A DNA stretch of 64,000 nt, taken from Peronospora farinosa (lineage: Eukaryota > Oomycota > Peronosporomycetes > Peronosporales > Peronosporaceae). Made by a program: the position numbers and the translations under genes. The notes under the pieces are model-generated. The model ran no database searches. It worked only from the letters and a program-made list of their open reading frames with translations, and was not told the DNA's origin. Where the stretch lies: NCBI GenBank assembly GCA_947646735.1, contig CANTFK010000987.1, positions 310,001-374,000 of the forward strand, read 5' to 3'. Positions 43,611-54,218 of this stretch are shown one piece after another (within the stretch, counting starts at the first letter, position 1; each line of letters starts with the position of its first letter).

Positions 43611-45980
43611 TGTGGTGGAGTGGATCTCAAACAACGTAGGAGATCCACAAACACACACAGCGCCGGACTGCCGACTTACGGAGGGGGTACCCCGATACCG
43701 TGTCGCGTCAACCTTGGGTCTCACCTTGTGTACCCGTCGGCTTGGCTGGTCTTGCTCCTCGTTAGACGCAGAAGACTTAAAGACTTGGTCTTGTATGGAG
43801 GGACTTGGGGGCCACGAGTGGATATGCTTCACTCGGGCCCAGGGTTTCTTGGGCTCAATCGACTGGGTCGAGAGCAGTGCACCTGGTACTATGTACCCCT
43901 TCGGTGGCTAACGGTTTCTTGGTCTTTCGACCCCTTTTCTTGTTCCCCGTAGGGAAACCGAGCGGGTCTTGAATGGGTACGAACTCACAGGCCAAAATAC
44001 TTCCTGGGGTTCGTTCGAGCTTGAATCTTACCACACGTTTGTCTTCAACGGGGGGGGCCAAAATAAATCCCTCCCCCGGAACAGGTGGGTATATCGAAAC
44101 AAGCTCGCACTTGAGTCTTGACACTAACTTGACACCTCAGGCCAACTATCCTGAGGTTCAACTTGCGTTGCTTAAGCCGTCACCTCACCTGACGTCGGTG
44201 GGCCAAAAGGTATCCCGCCCGGAATAGGTGAGGTGATGGAGAAGCTTAGGAGGGGCGCTTGGAGCTGCCACGTGTAATGCAAATTCGAGTGTGTTAATTT
44301 ATCTTATACTCTGTATGCTTTTCTTGCCAAACCCTAACCCTTCGCTCTGGATAGTACCACGTGTCAACTTGTGGAAGAACAACTGGCTCTTTTAGGACAT
44401 GGGACTTGTACTGGCTCTGCACTTTAAGGAATCCTTGTACCTTCTATTCCCTGGGGTCCACCAGTCACCTGGGTCCACCGGTCACCTGGGTCCACCGGTC
44501 ACCTGGGTCCACCTGTTGTCCGGGGTCCACCTGTCACCTGACCTGGGGTCCACCTGTCACCTGGGGTCCACCGGTCACCTGGGTCCACCTGTTGTCCGGG
44601 GTCCACCTGTTACCGGGGGTTAACCTGTCACTGGGGGGTCAATCTGTTACCTGGGGTCCACCGGTCACCTGGGTCCAACAGTCACCTGGGTCCACCTATC
44701 GCCTGGGGTCCACCTGTCACATGGGACCTACCAGTCGCCTGGGGTCCACTGGTCAACCTGGGTAATCCTGTCACCTGGGGTCCACTGGTCAACCTGGGTA
44801 ATCCTGTCACCTGGGGTCCACCGGTCACCTGGGTCCACCTGTTGTCTGGGACTCACCTGTTACCTGGGGTCCACCTAAGCTGCCCTAGCAGCACTAGTCC
44901 TTTGGTCTGTAGTGTAGGACATCCTAGTACCTTCTCCGAACTCGGGACCTTGGACCAGTTCGGGGCCCTGGTCACTCCCTGTCACTCATTTAAGAGAGTG
45001 ACCGAGATCTGTCACGCCAGTTATTATAATAACTTCGAAGGGCCCCCCATTTCTCTGGCACTTCTCCACAGCTGGGCCCCGGTACCCCAGTACCCCTGGA
45101 CCCCGTTACCCTGGTACCCTGGGCCCTGTACCCTGTACCCTGGGCCTCGGTACCCTGCATCCTGTACCCAGGTCCCTGATACCCTGGGCTCTTGTACCCT
45201 GTGCTCTTCGACCTTGGGGCCTGTACTGTCTCTGCACGTAGAAATACCTTGTACCTTCTTTGGCCTTAAGACCTTGGACCACCTCGGGGCACTGGACCCT
45301 TCGAATCCTGGTGTGTGCCCGGTAGGGTAATCTTGTACCTTTGACCCTGGACGTTCGATACCCCTGTCTCCGATATATGGTACCCCTGTCCCCGGTAGCT
45401 GGTACCCCTGTCCCTGGTGCCCTGTCCCTGGTGACTGATACCCTTGTCCCCGGTTGCTAGAAACCCTGTCCCCGGTAACTGGTATCCCTGTCCCCGGTAA
45501 CCTGGACGTTCGATACCCCTGTCCCCGGTAGCTGGTACCCCTGTCCTTGATCCCCTGTCCCTGGTGACTGAAAACCCTGTCCCTGGTGACTGATACCCTT
45601 GTCCCCGGTTGCTAGAAACCCTGTCCCCGGTAACTGGTATCCCTGTCCCCGGTAACCTGGACGTTCGATACCCCTGTCGTCGGTAGCTGGTACCCCTGTC
45701 CCTGGTGTCCTGTCCCTGGTGACTGAAAACCCTGTCCCTGGTGACTGATACCCTTGTCCCCGGTTACTAGAAACCCTGTCCCCGGTCACTGGTATCCCTG
45801 TCCCCGGTAACTGAAAACCCTGTTCCTGGTGACTAGTACTCCGGTCCCTGGTGACTGGAAACCGTGTCCCTGGTGACCCTCGATTGAACCTTGGGACCTT
45901 GCGAGGCCTGGGGCCCCTGTACCCTGGTACCCTGGGGCCTTGGTACCCTGGGCCCCGATTCTCCTGGCCACTTCACCACA
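43611..45980 (-). repeat. LTR-X copy (left of array)
   Basis: TGTGGTGGAGTGG to CTTCACCACA on the plus strand, 2370 bp. It sits at the same GCAC site as the solo LTR of copy 1 and is nearly identical to it apart from array lengths. Confidence 0.87.
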
Positions 45981-46719
45981 GCTGTCCCCTGCGCGCTGGT
46001 CTTCCGAACTGCGACAAGACCACGTGCACCCTTGTCCTGTCCCTTTGGAATAGCAGTAAATGTCCATGTGGTCATTCTACTTCAATGCTTCTCCATAGTC
46101 ACTTCCAATTTTATATACTGATCCTCGTCCGAGTGGGGCTCTGTATCCTTAGGCCCTGGACCCTCGGGGCCTTGAGCCTTCGGGGCTGCACAATACTTCG
46201 CATTTTCTTCTGTGCTGCCGCACTCTCGAATCTGTAACTTGACCCATTCGTTAATGTAAGACAAATACCGCCTCCTTCTTGCATCATCTTGGCCTTCTCA
46301 AGATGAACTCTCCCCTCTACTCATCGCATTGCTTTAAATAGATTCTGTTTCTTCTTCGTGTCCTTGGGCACCGTTGGCAGTTTGGGAGACTTGTTTCGGG
46401 GTCCATTGTTTTTTTTTGCTTTCGCTGTCAAACTTGGGACCCCTGGACCATAATATTTATTATGGCCCATGTTGTCTTCTTAAACGAAGACGTAAGGGGG
46501 AGGATTTTGTGGGTTTTCTTCATATTCCACCTTGACCTCAATAGCAGAGCTCCTCCCCGGGCTATGCAGGTCCTCCGATCCTTCTTCCTTCTTAATCACT
46601 GGCGATCCAGGTTCCAGTGTCTTGGTCGTCCCTTGGTCCATCTTGACCGTTGTCTTTTCTTCTTCGTGGGACTCACGGTGAAATCCCGCGTCTCCAGAAG
46701 ATCCGGGCACGCGCACCAT
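45981..46719 (-). pseudogene. LTR-X internal segment 1, gag-like remnant
   Basis: Minus strand: ATG 46719 (MVRVPGSSGDAGFHRESHEE) gives an acidic and basic low-complexity N-terminal ORF of about 80 residues (to 46480). Frame-broken fragments follow (GQDDARRRRYLSYINEWVKL, QIRECGSTEENAKYCAAPKA). The Arg/Glu-rich YINEWVKLQIREC part could be a gag N-terminus, but I do not recognise the family. A palindrome CCATAATATTTATTATGG lies near 46448-46465. Confidence 0.5.
46701..46718 (-). promoter_or_regulatory. LTR-X primer-binding site
   Basis: TGGTGCGCGTGCCCGGAT (minus strand), one base after the LTR end. Its complement ATCCGGGCACGCGCACCA looks like a tRNA 3' end. A second copy is at 49212-49229. Confidence 0.6.
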
Positions 46720-48491
46720 TGTGGTGGAGTGGATTCTCAAACGACGTAGAAGATCCACAAACACACACAGCGCCGGACTGCCGACTTACGGAGGGGGTAC
46801 CCCGATACCGTGTCGTATTGGCCTTGGGTCTCACCTTGTGTACCCGTCGGCTTGGCTGGTCTTGCTCTTCGGTTGACGTAGAAGACTTAAACTTGGTCTT
46901 TGTATAAGACTTGGACTTGGTGGTCCCCGAGTGGATATACTTCACTTGGGACCGGGTTTCTTGGGCTCAATCGACTTAGTCGAGAGCGATGCACCTGGTA
47001 CTATGTACCCCTTTGGTGGCTGACTGTTCTTGGTCCTTGGACCCCTTTATGTTCTTCCCCGTAGGGAAACCGCTTCCTGTAGCGGGTCGTAGAGTGTTGA
47101 CACTTACTTGACACCTCAGGCCAACTATCCTGAGGTTCAACTTGCGTTGCTTGAGCCGTCTAACACCTGCTGGACGTCGAGGGGCCAAAGGGTATCCCGC
47201 CCGGAAGAGGTGTAGCGACGGAGAAGCTTAGGAGGGGCGCTTAAAGCTGCCACGTGTAATGCAAATTCGAGTGTGTTTATTTATCTTATACTCTGTATGC
47301 TTTTCTTGCCAAACCCTAACCCTTTGATCTGGATAGTGTCACGTGTCAACTTGTGGAAGAACAACTGGCTCTTTTAGGACATGGGGCTTGTACCGGCTCT
47401 GCACTTTAAGGAAGCCTTGTGCCTTCTATTCCCTGGGGTCCACCGGTCACCTGGGTCCACCTGTTGTCCGGGGTCCACCTGTCACGGGGGGTCCATCTGT
47501 CACCTGAGATCCACCAGTCGCCTGGGGTCCACTGGTCACCTGGGTCCACCGGTCACCTGGGTCATCCTGTCACCTGGGGTCCACCGGTCACCTGGGTCCA
47601 CCTGTTGTCTGGGACCCACCTGTTACCTGGGGTCCACCTAAGCTGCCCTAGCAGCACTAGTCCTTTGGTCTGTAGTGTAGGACATCCTAGTACCTTCTCC
47701 GAACTCGGGACCTTGGACCAGTTCGGGGCCCTGGTCACTCCCTGTCACTCATTCAAGAGAGTGACCGAGATCTTTCACGCCAGTTATTATAATAACTTCG
47801 AAGGGCCCCCCAATTCTCTGGCACTTCTCCACAGTTGGGCCCCGGTACCCCGGTACCCCTGGGCCCCGTTACCCTGGTACCCTGGGCCCTGTACCCTGTA
47901 CCCTGGGCCTCGGTACCCCGGTGCCCTGCACTCTGTACCCAGGTCCCTGATACCCTGGTCTCTTGTACCGTGGTCCCTTGGACCTTGGAGCCTGTACTGT
48001 CTCTGCACGTAGAAATACCTTGTACCTTCTTTGAACTTAGGACCTTGGACCACCTCGGGGCACTGGACCCTTCGAATCCTGGTGTGCGCCCGGTAGGGTA
48101 ACCTTGTACCTTTGACCCTGGACGTTCGATACCCCTGTCCCCGGTAGCTGGTACCCCTGTCCCTGGTGCCCTGTCCCTGGTTACTAGAAACCCTGTCCCC
48201 GGTAGCTGGTACTCTGTCCCTGGTGCCCTGTCCCTGGTGACTGATACCCTTGTCCCCGGTTGCTAGAAACCCTGTCCCCGGTAACTGGTATCCCTGTCCC
48301 CGGTAACTGAAGACCCTGTTCCTGGTGACTAGTACTCCGGTCCCTGGTGACTGGAAACCGTGTCCCTGGTGACCCTCGATTGAACCTTGGGACCTTGCGA
48401 GGCCTGGGCCCTTGTACCCTGGGGCCCCTGTACCCTGGTACCCTGGGGCCTTGGTACCCTGGGCCCCGATTCTCCTGGCCACTTCACCACA
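46720..48491 (-). repeat. LTR-X copy (middle of array)
   Basis: 1772 bp, the shortest of the three, with the shortest satellite arrays. Starts TGTGGTGGAGTGGATTCTC on the plus strand, ends CTTCACCACA. Confidence 0.87.
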
Positions 48492-49230
48492 GCTGTCCCC
48501 TGCGCGCTGGTCTTCCGAACTGCGACAAGACCACGTGCACCCTTGTCCTGTCCCTTTGGAATAGCAGTAAATGTCCATGTGGTCATTCTACTTCAATGCT
48601 TCTCCATAGTCACTTCCAATTTTATATACTGATCCTCGTCCGAGTGGGGCTCTGTATCCTTAGGCCCTGGACCCTCGGGGCCTTGAGCCTTCGGGGCTGC
48701 ACAATACTTCGCATTTTCTTCTGTGCTGCCGCACTCTCGAATCTGTAACTTAACCCATTCGTTAATGTAAGACAAATACCGCCTCCTTCTTGCATCATCT
48801 TGGCCTTCTCAAGATGAACTCTCCCCTCTACTCATCGCATTGCTTTAAATAGATTCTGTTTCTTCTTCGTGTCCTTGGGCACCGTTGGCAGTTTGGGAGA
48901 CTTGTTTCGGGGTCCATTGTTTTTTTTTGCTTTCGCTGTCAAACTTGGGACCCCTGGACCATAATATTTATTATGGCCCATGTTGTCTTCTTAAACGAAG
49001 ACGTAAGGGGGAGGATTTTGTGGGTTTTCTTCATATTCCACCTTGACCTCAATAGCAGAGCTCCTCCCCGGGCTATGCAGGTCCTCCGATCCTTCTTCCT
49101 TCTTAATCACTGGCGATCCAGGTTCCAGTGTCTTGGTCGTCCCTTGGTCCATCTTGACCGTTGTCTTTTCTTCTTCGTGGGACTCACGGTGAAATCCCGC
49201 GTCTCCAGAAGATCCGGGCACGCGCACCAT
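48492..49230 (-). pseudogene. LTR-X internal segment 2, gag-like remnant
   Basis: Near-identical copy of 45981-46719, including the same stops and frameshifts. The two are therefore a recent duplication rather than independent elements. Confidence 0.5.
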
Positions 49231-51334
49231 TGTGGTGGAGTGGATTCTCAAACGACGTAGAAGATCCACAAACACACACAGCGCCGGACTGCCGACTTAC
49301 GGAGGGGGTACCCCGATACCGTGTCGTATTGGCCTTGGGTCTCACCTTGTGTACCCGTCGGCTTGGCTGGTCTTGCTCCTCGGTTGACGTAGAAGACTTA
49401 AACTTGGTCTTTGTATAAGACTTGGACTTGGTGGTCCCCGAGTGGATATACTTCACTTGGGACCGGGTTTCTTGGGCTCAATCGACTTAGTCGAGAGCGA
49501 TGCACCTGGTACTATGTACCCCTTTGGTGGCTGACTGTTCTTGGTCCTTGGACCCCTTTATGTTCTTCCCCGTAGGGAAACCGCTTCCTGTAGCGGGTCG
49601 TAGAGTGTTGACACTTACTTGACACCTCAGGCCAACTATCCTGAGGTTCAACTTGCGTTGCTTGAGCCGTCTAACACCTGCTGGACGTCGAGGGGCCAAA
49701 GGGTATCCCGCCCGGAAGAGGTGTAGCGACGGAGAAGCTTAGGAGGGGCGCTTAAAGCTGCCACGTGTAATGCAAATTCGAGTGTGTTTATTTATCTTAT
49801 ACTCTGTATGCTTTTCTTGCCAAACCCTAACCCTTTGATCTGGATAGTGTCACGTGTCAACTTGTGGAAGAACAACTGGCTCTTTTAGGACATGGGGCTT
49901 GTACCGGCTCTGCACTTTAAGGAAGCCTTGTGCCTTCTATTCCCTGGGGTCCACCGGTCACCTGGGTCCACCGGTCACGTAGGTCCACCGGTCACCTGGG
50001 TCCACCTGTTGTCCGGGGTCCACCTGTCACGGGGGGTCCATCTATCACCTGAGATCCACCAGTCGCCTGGGGTCCACTGGTCACCTGGGCCCACCGGTCA
50101 CCTGGGTCAACCTGTGACCTGGGGTCCACCGGTCACCTGGGTCCACCTGTTGTCTGGGGTCCTCCTGTTACCTGGGGTCCACCGGTCACCTGGGTCAACC
50201 TGTCACCTGGGTCAACTGTCACTGGGGGGTCAATCTGTTACCTGGGGTCCACCGGTCACCTGGGTCCAACAGTCACCTGGGTCCACCTATCGCCTGGGGT
50301 CCACCTGTCACATGGGACCCACCAGTCGCCTGGGGTCCACTGGTCACCTGGGTCCACCGGTCACCTGGGTCATCCTGTCACCTGGGGTCCACCGGTCACC
50401 TGGGTCCACCTGTTGTCTGGGACTCACCTGTTACCTGGGGTCCACCTAAGCTGCCCTAGCAGCACTAGTCCTTTGGTCTGTAGTGTAGGACATCCTAGTA
50501 CCTTCTCCGAACTCGGGACCTTGGACCAGTTCGGGGCCCTGGTCACTCCCTGTCACTCATTTAAGAGAGTGACCGAGATCTTTCACGCCAGTTATTATAA
50601 TAACTTCGAAGGGCCCCCCCCCATTTCTCTGGCACTTCTCCACAGTTGGGCCCCGGTACCCTGCACTCTGTACCCAGGTCCCTGATACCCTGGGCTCTTG
50701 TACCCTGTGCTCTTCGACCTTGGAGCCTGTACTGTCTCTGCACGTAGAAATACCTTGTACCTTCTTTGAACTTAGGACCTTGGACCACCTCGGGGCACTG
50801 GACCCTTCGAATCCTGGTGTGCGCCCGGTAGGGTAACCTTGTACCTTTGACCCTGGACGTTCGATACCCCTGTCTCCGATATATGGTACCCCTGTCCCTG
50901 GTGCCCTGTCCCTGGTTACTAGAAACCCTGTCCCCGGTAGCTGGTACTCTGTCCCTGGTGCCCTGTCCCTGGTGACTGATACCCTTGTCCCCGGTTGCTA
51001 GAAACCCTGTCCCCGGTAACTGGTATCCCTGTCCCCGGTAACCTGGACGTTCGATACCCCTGTCCCCGGTAGCTGGTACCCCTGTCCTTGGAGCCCTGTC
51101 CCTGGTGACTGATACCCTTGTCCCCGGTTACTAGAAACCCTGTCCTCGGTCACTGGTAGCCCTGTCCCCGGTAACTGAAGACCCTGTTCCTGGTGACTAG
51201 TACTCCGGTCCCTGGTACTGGAAACCGTGTCCCTGGTGACCCTCGATTGAACCTTGGGACCTTGCGAGGCCTGGGCCCTTGTACCCTGGGGCCCCTGTAC
51301 CCTGGGCCCCGATTCTCCTGGCCACTTCACCACA
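49231..51334 (-). repeat. LTR-X copy (right of array)
   Basis: 2104 bp. Its right end CTTCACCACA joins Gy-H sequence CTCACTCTCCCACC directly. Confidence 0.87.
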
Positions 51335-52009
51335 CTCACTCTCCCACCGTATATGAAGACGAACCCCGTATTTTACGTGGGTCGTCTATATCGGTATATG
51401 GATTCACAAGAGATCATATATCCACATCGGTCTAATGATACCGACGGTGACGTCAACTGTGAGTCGAGCGTCGCGGTCGATCAGGCGACGAGAAAGCCGA
51501 GAGGCTCCCCGTATACAAACGAGGCGATAGAGGACTCGGAGATCGAGGAGGACTCCGCGCTTGACGTGGGTCTCTCATCACCAGTCGCTCTAAAATGTCC
51601 AAGCGGGTCTTTAGGCGGTCATACCCCTGACGATCCCTTGCCCTCACATCGCGCAGATCCGAGGTCAGTCGCGAGACTTGACTCTCGAGATCTGTCACCT
51701 GCCTCTTCATCGCAGCGGACTCAGCCTGCGACTGAACAGCAGCAGGGTAGGCATCCGCAAGTAGGTGGGCGTAATCGCCGCTCCTATCGGGCGCCAGCTG
51801 TGTTGGTGAACATGGAAGGGAATACGCGCTTCCTTGTTGGAAGGCTGTTGGCCCACCAATTTGTGAAGCGAAAGCTCCAAATCCTTGTCCAGTGGAAGGG
51901 GTATCCAACAAGCTTTGACTCGTGGGAGCCTGTGGACGCTTTGCGCGTTGACGTGCCTGGGCTGGTGACTGCTTATGTGAAGCAGCACCAGCTGTCTTCT
52001 TTCTGCTAG
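51335..52009 (+). pseudogene. Gy-H copy 2 integrase C-terminus and chromodomain
   Basis: Resumes at TLPPYMKTNPVFYVGRLYRY and continues to the chromodomain (VQWKGYPTSFDSWEPVDALR) and TAG 52007-52009. Corresponds to 37619-38293 of copy 1; the integrase core is missing from this copy. Confidence 0.82.
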
Positions 52010-52876
52010 GTCCGGAAGGACTAGCAGAAGAAGCGTGGCGAGAATTAATTGGGGGTCGCTTACCACCCAAAAGTTCATGCGCACGCTTCATGGCGAAGCT
52101 GATTCGCTGCGACCGTTGTTTCGTTGCATCTTCATGCAAGGTAACACGGCGCCGAAGTTCAGCTTCATAGTCGTCGGCTGTTTCGTTAGAACGCAGCACG
52201 ACTGGAATTGGGAAAGCACGACCAAGTGATTTGCCCTGCCTTTTCCACAAGGGAAAGACGCTATAAAATCTATGAGCGTCTATAGTGGCACGCTGCAAAA
52301 GCGCTGCGCTAGACCCATCCGAGTTCATCCACTCAGATGGAGGTGACATTGGTGGCAAGACACCACTCACGTAGCCGCCCTCGCGACGGCGGGCTAGAGG
52401 CCGACGGTGTACTTGGCGGAGCTTTAAGCTCATAATCAACTGAGTCTGACTCTCCATTATGGATTGTCAAGACATCAGCTTGAGAAGTCACATCTGACTG
52501 AGTCGCGACTACTCCTTTCGAAGTAGCGTATCTCAGTCTTATTCGCTGCGCTCGTAGGCGCAGACGACGGGATTTTACCTTCGCTTGTAGGAAGCATAGA
52601 TGCTCCCTCAAGGACGGGTGCCTCAAATGATGGGGACATATGTCCCATCAATGCACTATGCTCATCGCCACTTTGGGGTGATGGCAGTGGTGTGGTCTCA
52701 TTGTAGTCTACAATGAGAGATGGATCTTCATCCACATTATCGTGAGATGGAAGATCCACCCCAGTGCCTGAAGCACTTTGCGACGGCTGCGAATCATCGC
52801 GGCGCGTGCGCTTAGTGCTGGACTGCATGGGTGCCTTCGCATGCGACCCGTCAACCTTACCACGTTTCGGTGGCAT
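51453..52876 (-). pseudogene. Gy-H copy 2 antisense ORF
   Basis: Starts at ATG 52876 (MPPKRGKVDG), 106 nt from the right LTR. Frame 1 runs to 52475, an overlapping frame to 52333 (GVVATQSDVTSQADVLTIHN), and the long frame 52457-51453 encodes VSGVLPPMSPPSEWMNSDGS, DAHRFYSVFPLWKRQGKSLG, AELRRRVTLHEDATKQRSQR, a Pro/Ser/Lys-rich linker (HKQSPAQARQRAKRPQAPTS) and a C-terminal coiled coil (VTDLESQVSRLTSDLRDVRA, RLKTRLDILERLVM). Two small indels would make one protein of about 470 residues. It overlaps the chromodomain ORF by 557 nt in antisense. No known domain. Confidence 0.65.
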
Positions 52877-52982
52877 GAGAATTGAGCAGACTAAAGCGGC
52901 GCGTTTATAACGGCTCGCAAGTCTCTCTGTCTCCTAGGCGATGTTTTACAAGATGTAAACATCGTTCTAAAACGGGGGATGG

Positions 52983-53574
52983 TGTAACAGAGCATCTAGC
53001 TACACGTAAACACTAAGTAATATACTTAATGTTTGGTCTAAAGTATCCATGATTACTTTTGACCTGTCACTTGGGGTCGATACACAAATGTGATCGACCC
53101 TCGTGAATGTGATATAAAATGATGGATTCACATGAGAAGGGATGACGCTAGTTGAAGCTAGGCATCGCGACGTCTCATAAGGACGTCAGTTGCGATCTTA
53201 AATCTAGATTTAAGTTCATGCGACAGGATACGCTTCTAAAGAGTCGCGTATCCGATCTATGTATATATAGCCAATCAGTAGTTAAGTATATATTTAGTTA
53301 TAATTCATTAAATATAGCTCAGTCTTGAGTTTGCTTAAACATACGCACCACGCACGAGAAGCTGAAAAGCTTCTGCGTGACGTCGGTTTTTCTTGTTAAG
53401 AAGTTCGTTGCACTCTCGCTTAAGCGAGAGGCAACTGGTGGTACGACTGCTTAAGCAGTCGACCAACCTCCTAACCACCCTCGCACGCGGAGGTAAGACG
53501 GTCTAACCGCTTCCTCGCTTGTGCATAAGGTGTGCTCGTAGTACGAGGCAACTTCGTAGAAGTGCCCGTCTACA
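52983..53574 (+). repeat. Gy-H 3' LTR (outer right)
   Basis: TGTAACAG to GTCTACA, preceded by AAAACGGGGGATGG and followed by TTACA, the right target duplication. Confidence 0.9.
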
Positions 53575-53579
53575 TTACA
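53575..53579. repeat. Target-site duplication, right copy (TTACA)
   Basis: Partner of TTACG at 7235-7239, one base different. The Helitron helicase sequence resumes immediately. Confidence 0.7.
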
Positions 53580-54110
53580 GATCTAGGATGCATCGAACGG
53601 CCTATGCAACGGCATTCGTCTCATAGTTGCCGGTGTGATCAAAGCTGTAGTTTTGACGGAAGCTCACACCGGACACGTGTGCTTCATCCCAAGGATTGCG
53701 TTGATTCATAAGCAACCAGACCTTTCGTGCGTTGTTCGGCGGAATCAGTTTTCGTGCACTTGGGGTACGCAATGACAATTAACAAGTCCCAGGGACAGAC
53801 ATCAGTATAAGGTTTGCAAAAGACATGTCCTTGCATGGTCAGCTTTACGTTGCCTTCTCGCGTGCGACGGAAATACAGAAAGTGTCGGTACTTTTAGAAA
53901 CAGTCTCCGTGATGTGTCGGCTGCTGCTCAATGTTGTATTTAGCTGCGTTAAGGATGCTTATACACCAAGCAGATATACTATCAGCGTAGGCTTCGCGCA
54001 CCTGTCGGTTGGAACGACGATCATACACCCTATTCAAATCAAAAGTTGGGGTGTGCGTTGGTTAGCAAGAAGATACGTGATAATCAACGTCTTCTTTTAT
54101 ATTTAATTTT
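53575..54110 (+). pseudogene. Helitron helicase gene, 3' end, decayed
   Basis: Reads DASNGLCNGIRLIV, VLTEAHTGHVCFIPRIALI, YAMTINKSQGQT and LHGQLYVAFSRATEIQKVSV, the C-terminal motifs (IV to VI) of the PIF1-type Helitron helicase, with several stops and shifts. It is the continuation of 3960-7239. The 3' CTRR/hairpin terminus was not identified. Confidence 0.85.
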
Positions 54111-54218
54111 TCCTCTAATGGCTGTTGACATGTAATTCCAAACCTTTGGATAGGAATAAGATGCTTCTCAGCAGGTTCCACGTATTTACCACACAAAAAG
54201 GTGACATTTAAGAGCACT

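Larger units (their letters stand above)
43611..51334 (-). mobile_element. LTR-X tandem array: LTR-int-LTR-int-LTR, non-autonomous
   Basis: Three minus-strand LTR-X copies (43611-45980, 46720-48491, 49231-51334) alternate with two 739-bp internal segments. The two internal segments are nearly identical (offset 2511 bp). On the minus strand each LTR ends CCACTCCACCACA, followed after one A by a TGG-starting primer-binding site, and each internal segment ends in GCAGGGGACAGC just before the next TGTGGTGAAG. This is correct LTR-retrotransposon anatomy, but without protease, RT or integrase. The right end abuts Gy-H at CTCACTCTCC (equivalent to 37619), so the Gy-H stretch between was lost and no right duplication remains. 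Confidence 0.85.
7240..53574 (+). mobile_element. Gy-H: Ty3/Gypsy element in tandem LTR-int-LTR-int-LTR form, with nested insertions
   Basis: Three LTRs of 592-593 bp, each starting TGTAACAG and ending GTCTACA, sit at 7240-7832, 39269-39860 and 52983-53574. Two internal regions lie between them with gene order gag, zinc knuckle, protease, RT remnant, integrase, chromodomain, plus an antisense ORF, as in Ty3/Gypsy chromoviruses. Both internal copies share inactivating lesions (gag TAA and TAG stops, a large RT/RNase H deletion, FDN instead of the FDD catalytic motif) and an LTR-X insertion at the identical base. They therefore descend from one damaged element duplicated in tandem, most simply by unequal recombination between LTRs. 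The outer ends carry one TTACR target duplication. The 46.3-kb span includes Gy-G, Gy-I and LTR-X insertions. Confidence 0.85.

Noticed and set aside
46448..46465. Perfect palindrome CCATAATATTTATTATGG as a regulatory site
   Set aside because: Only 18 bp of AT-rich sequence in a decayed internal segment; no supporting context.
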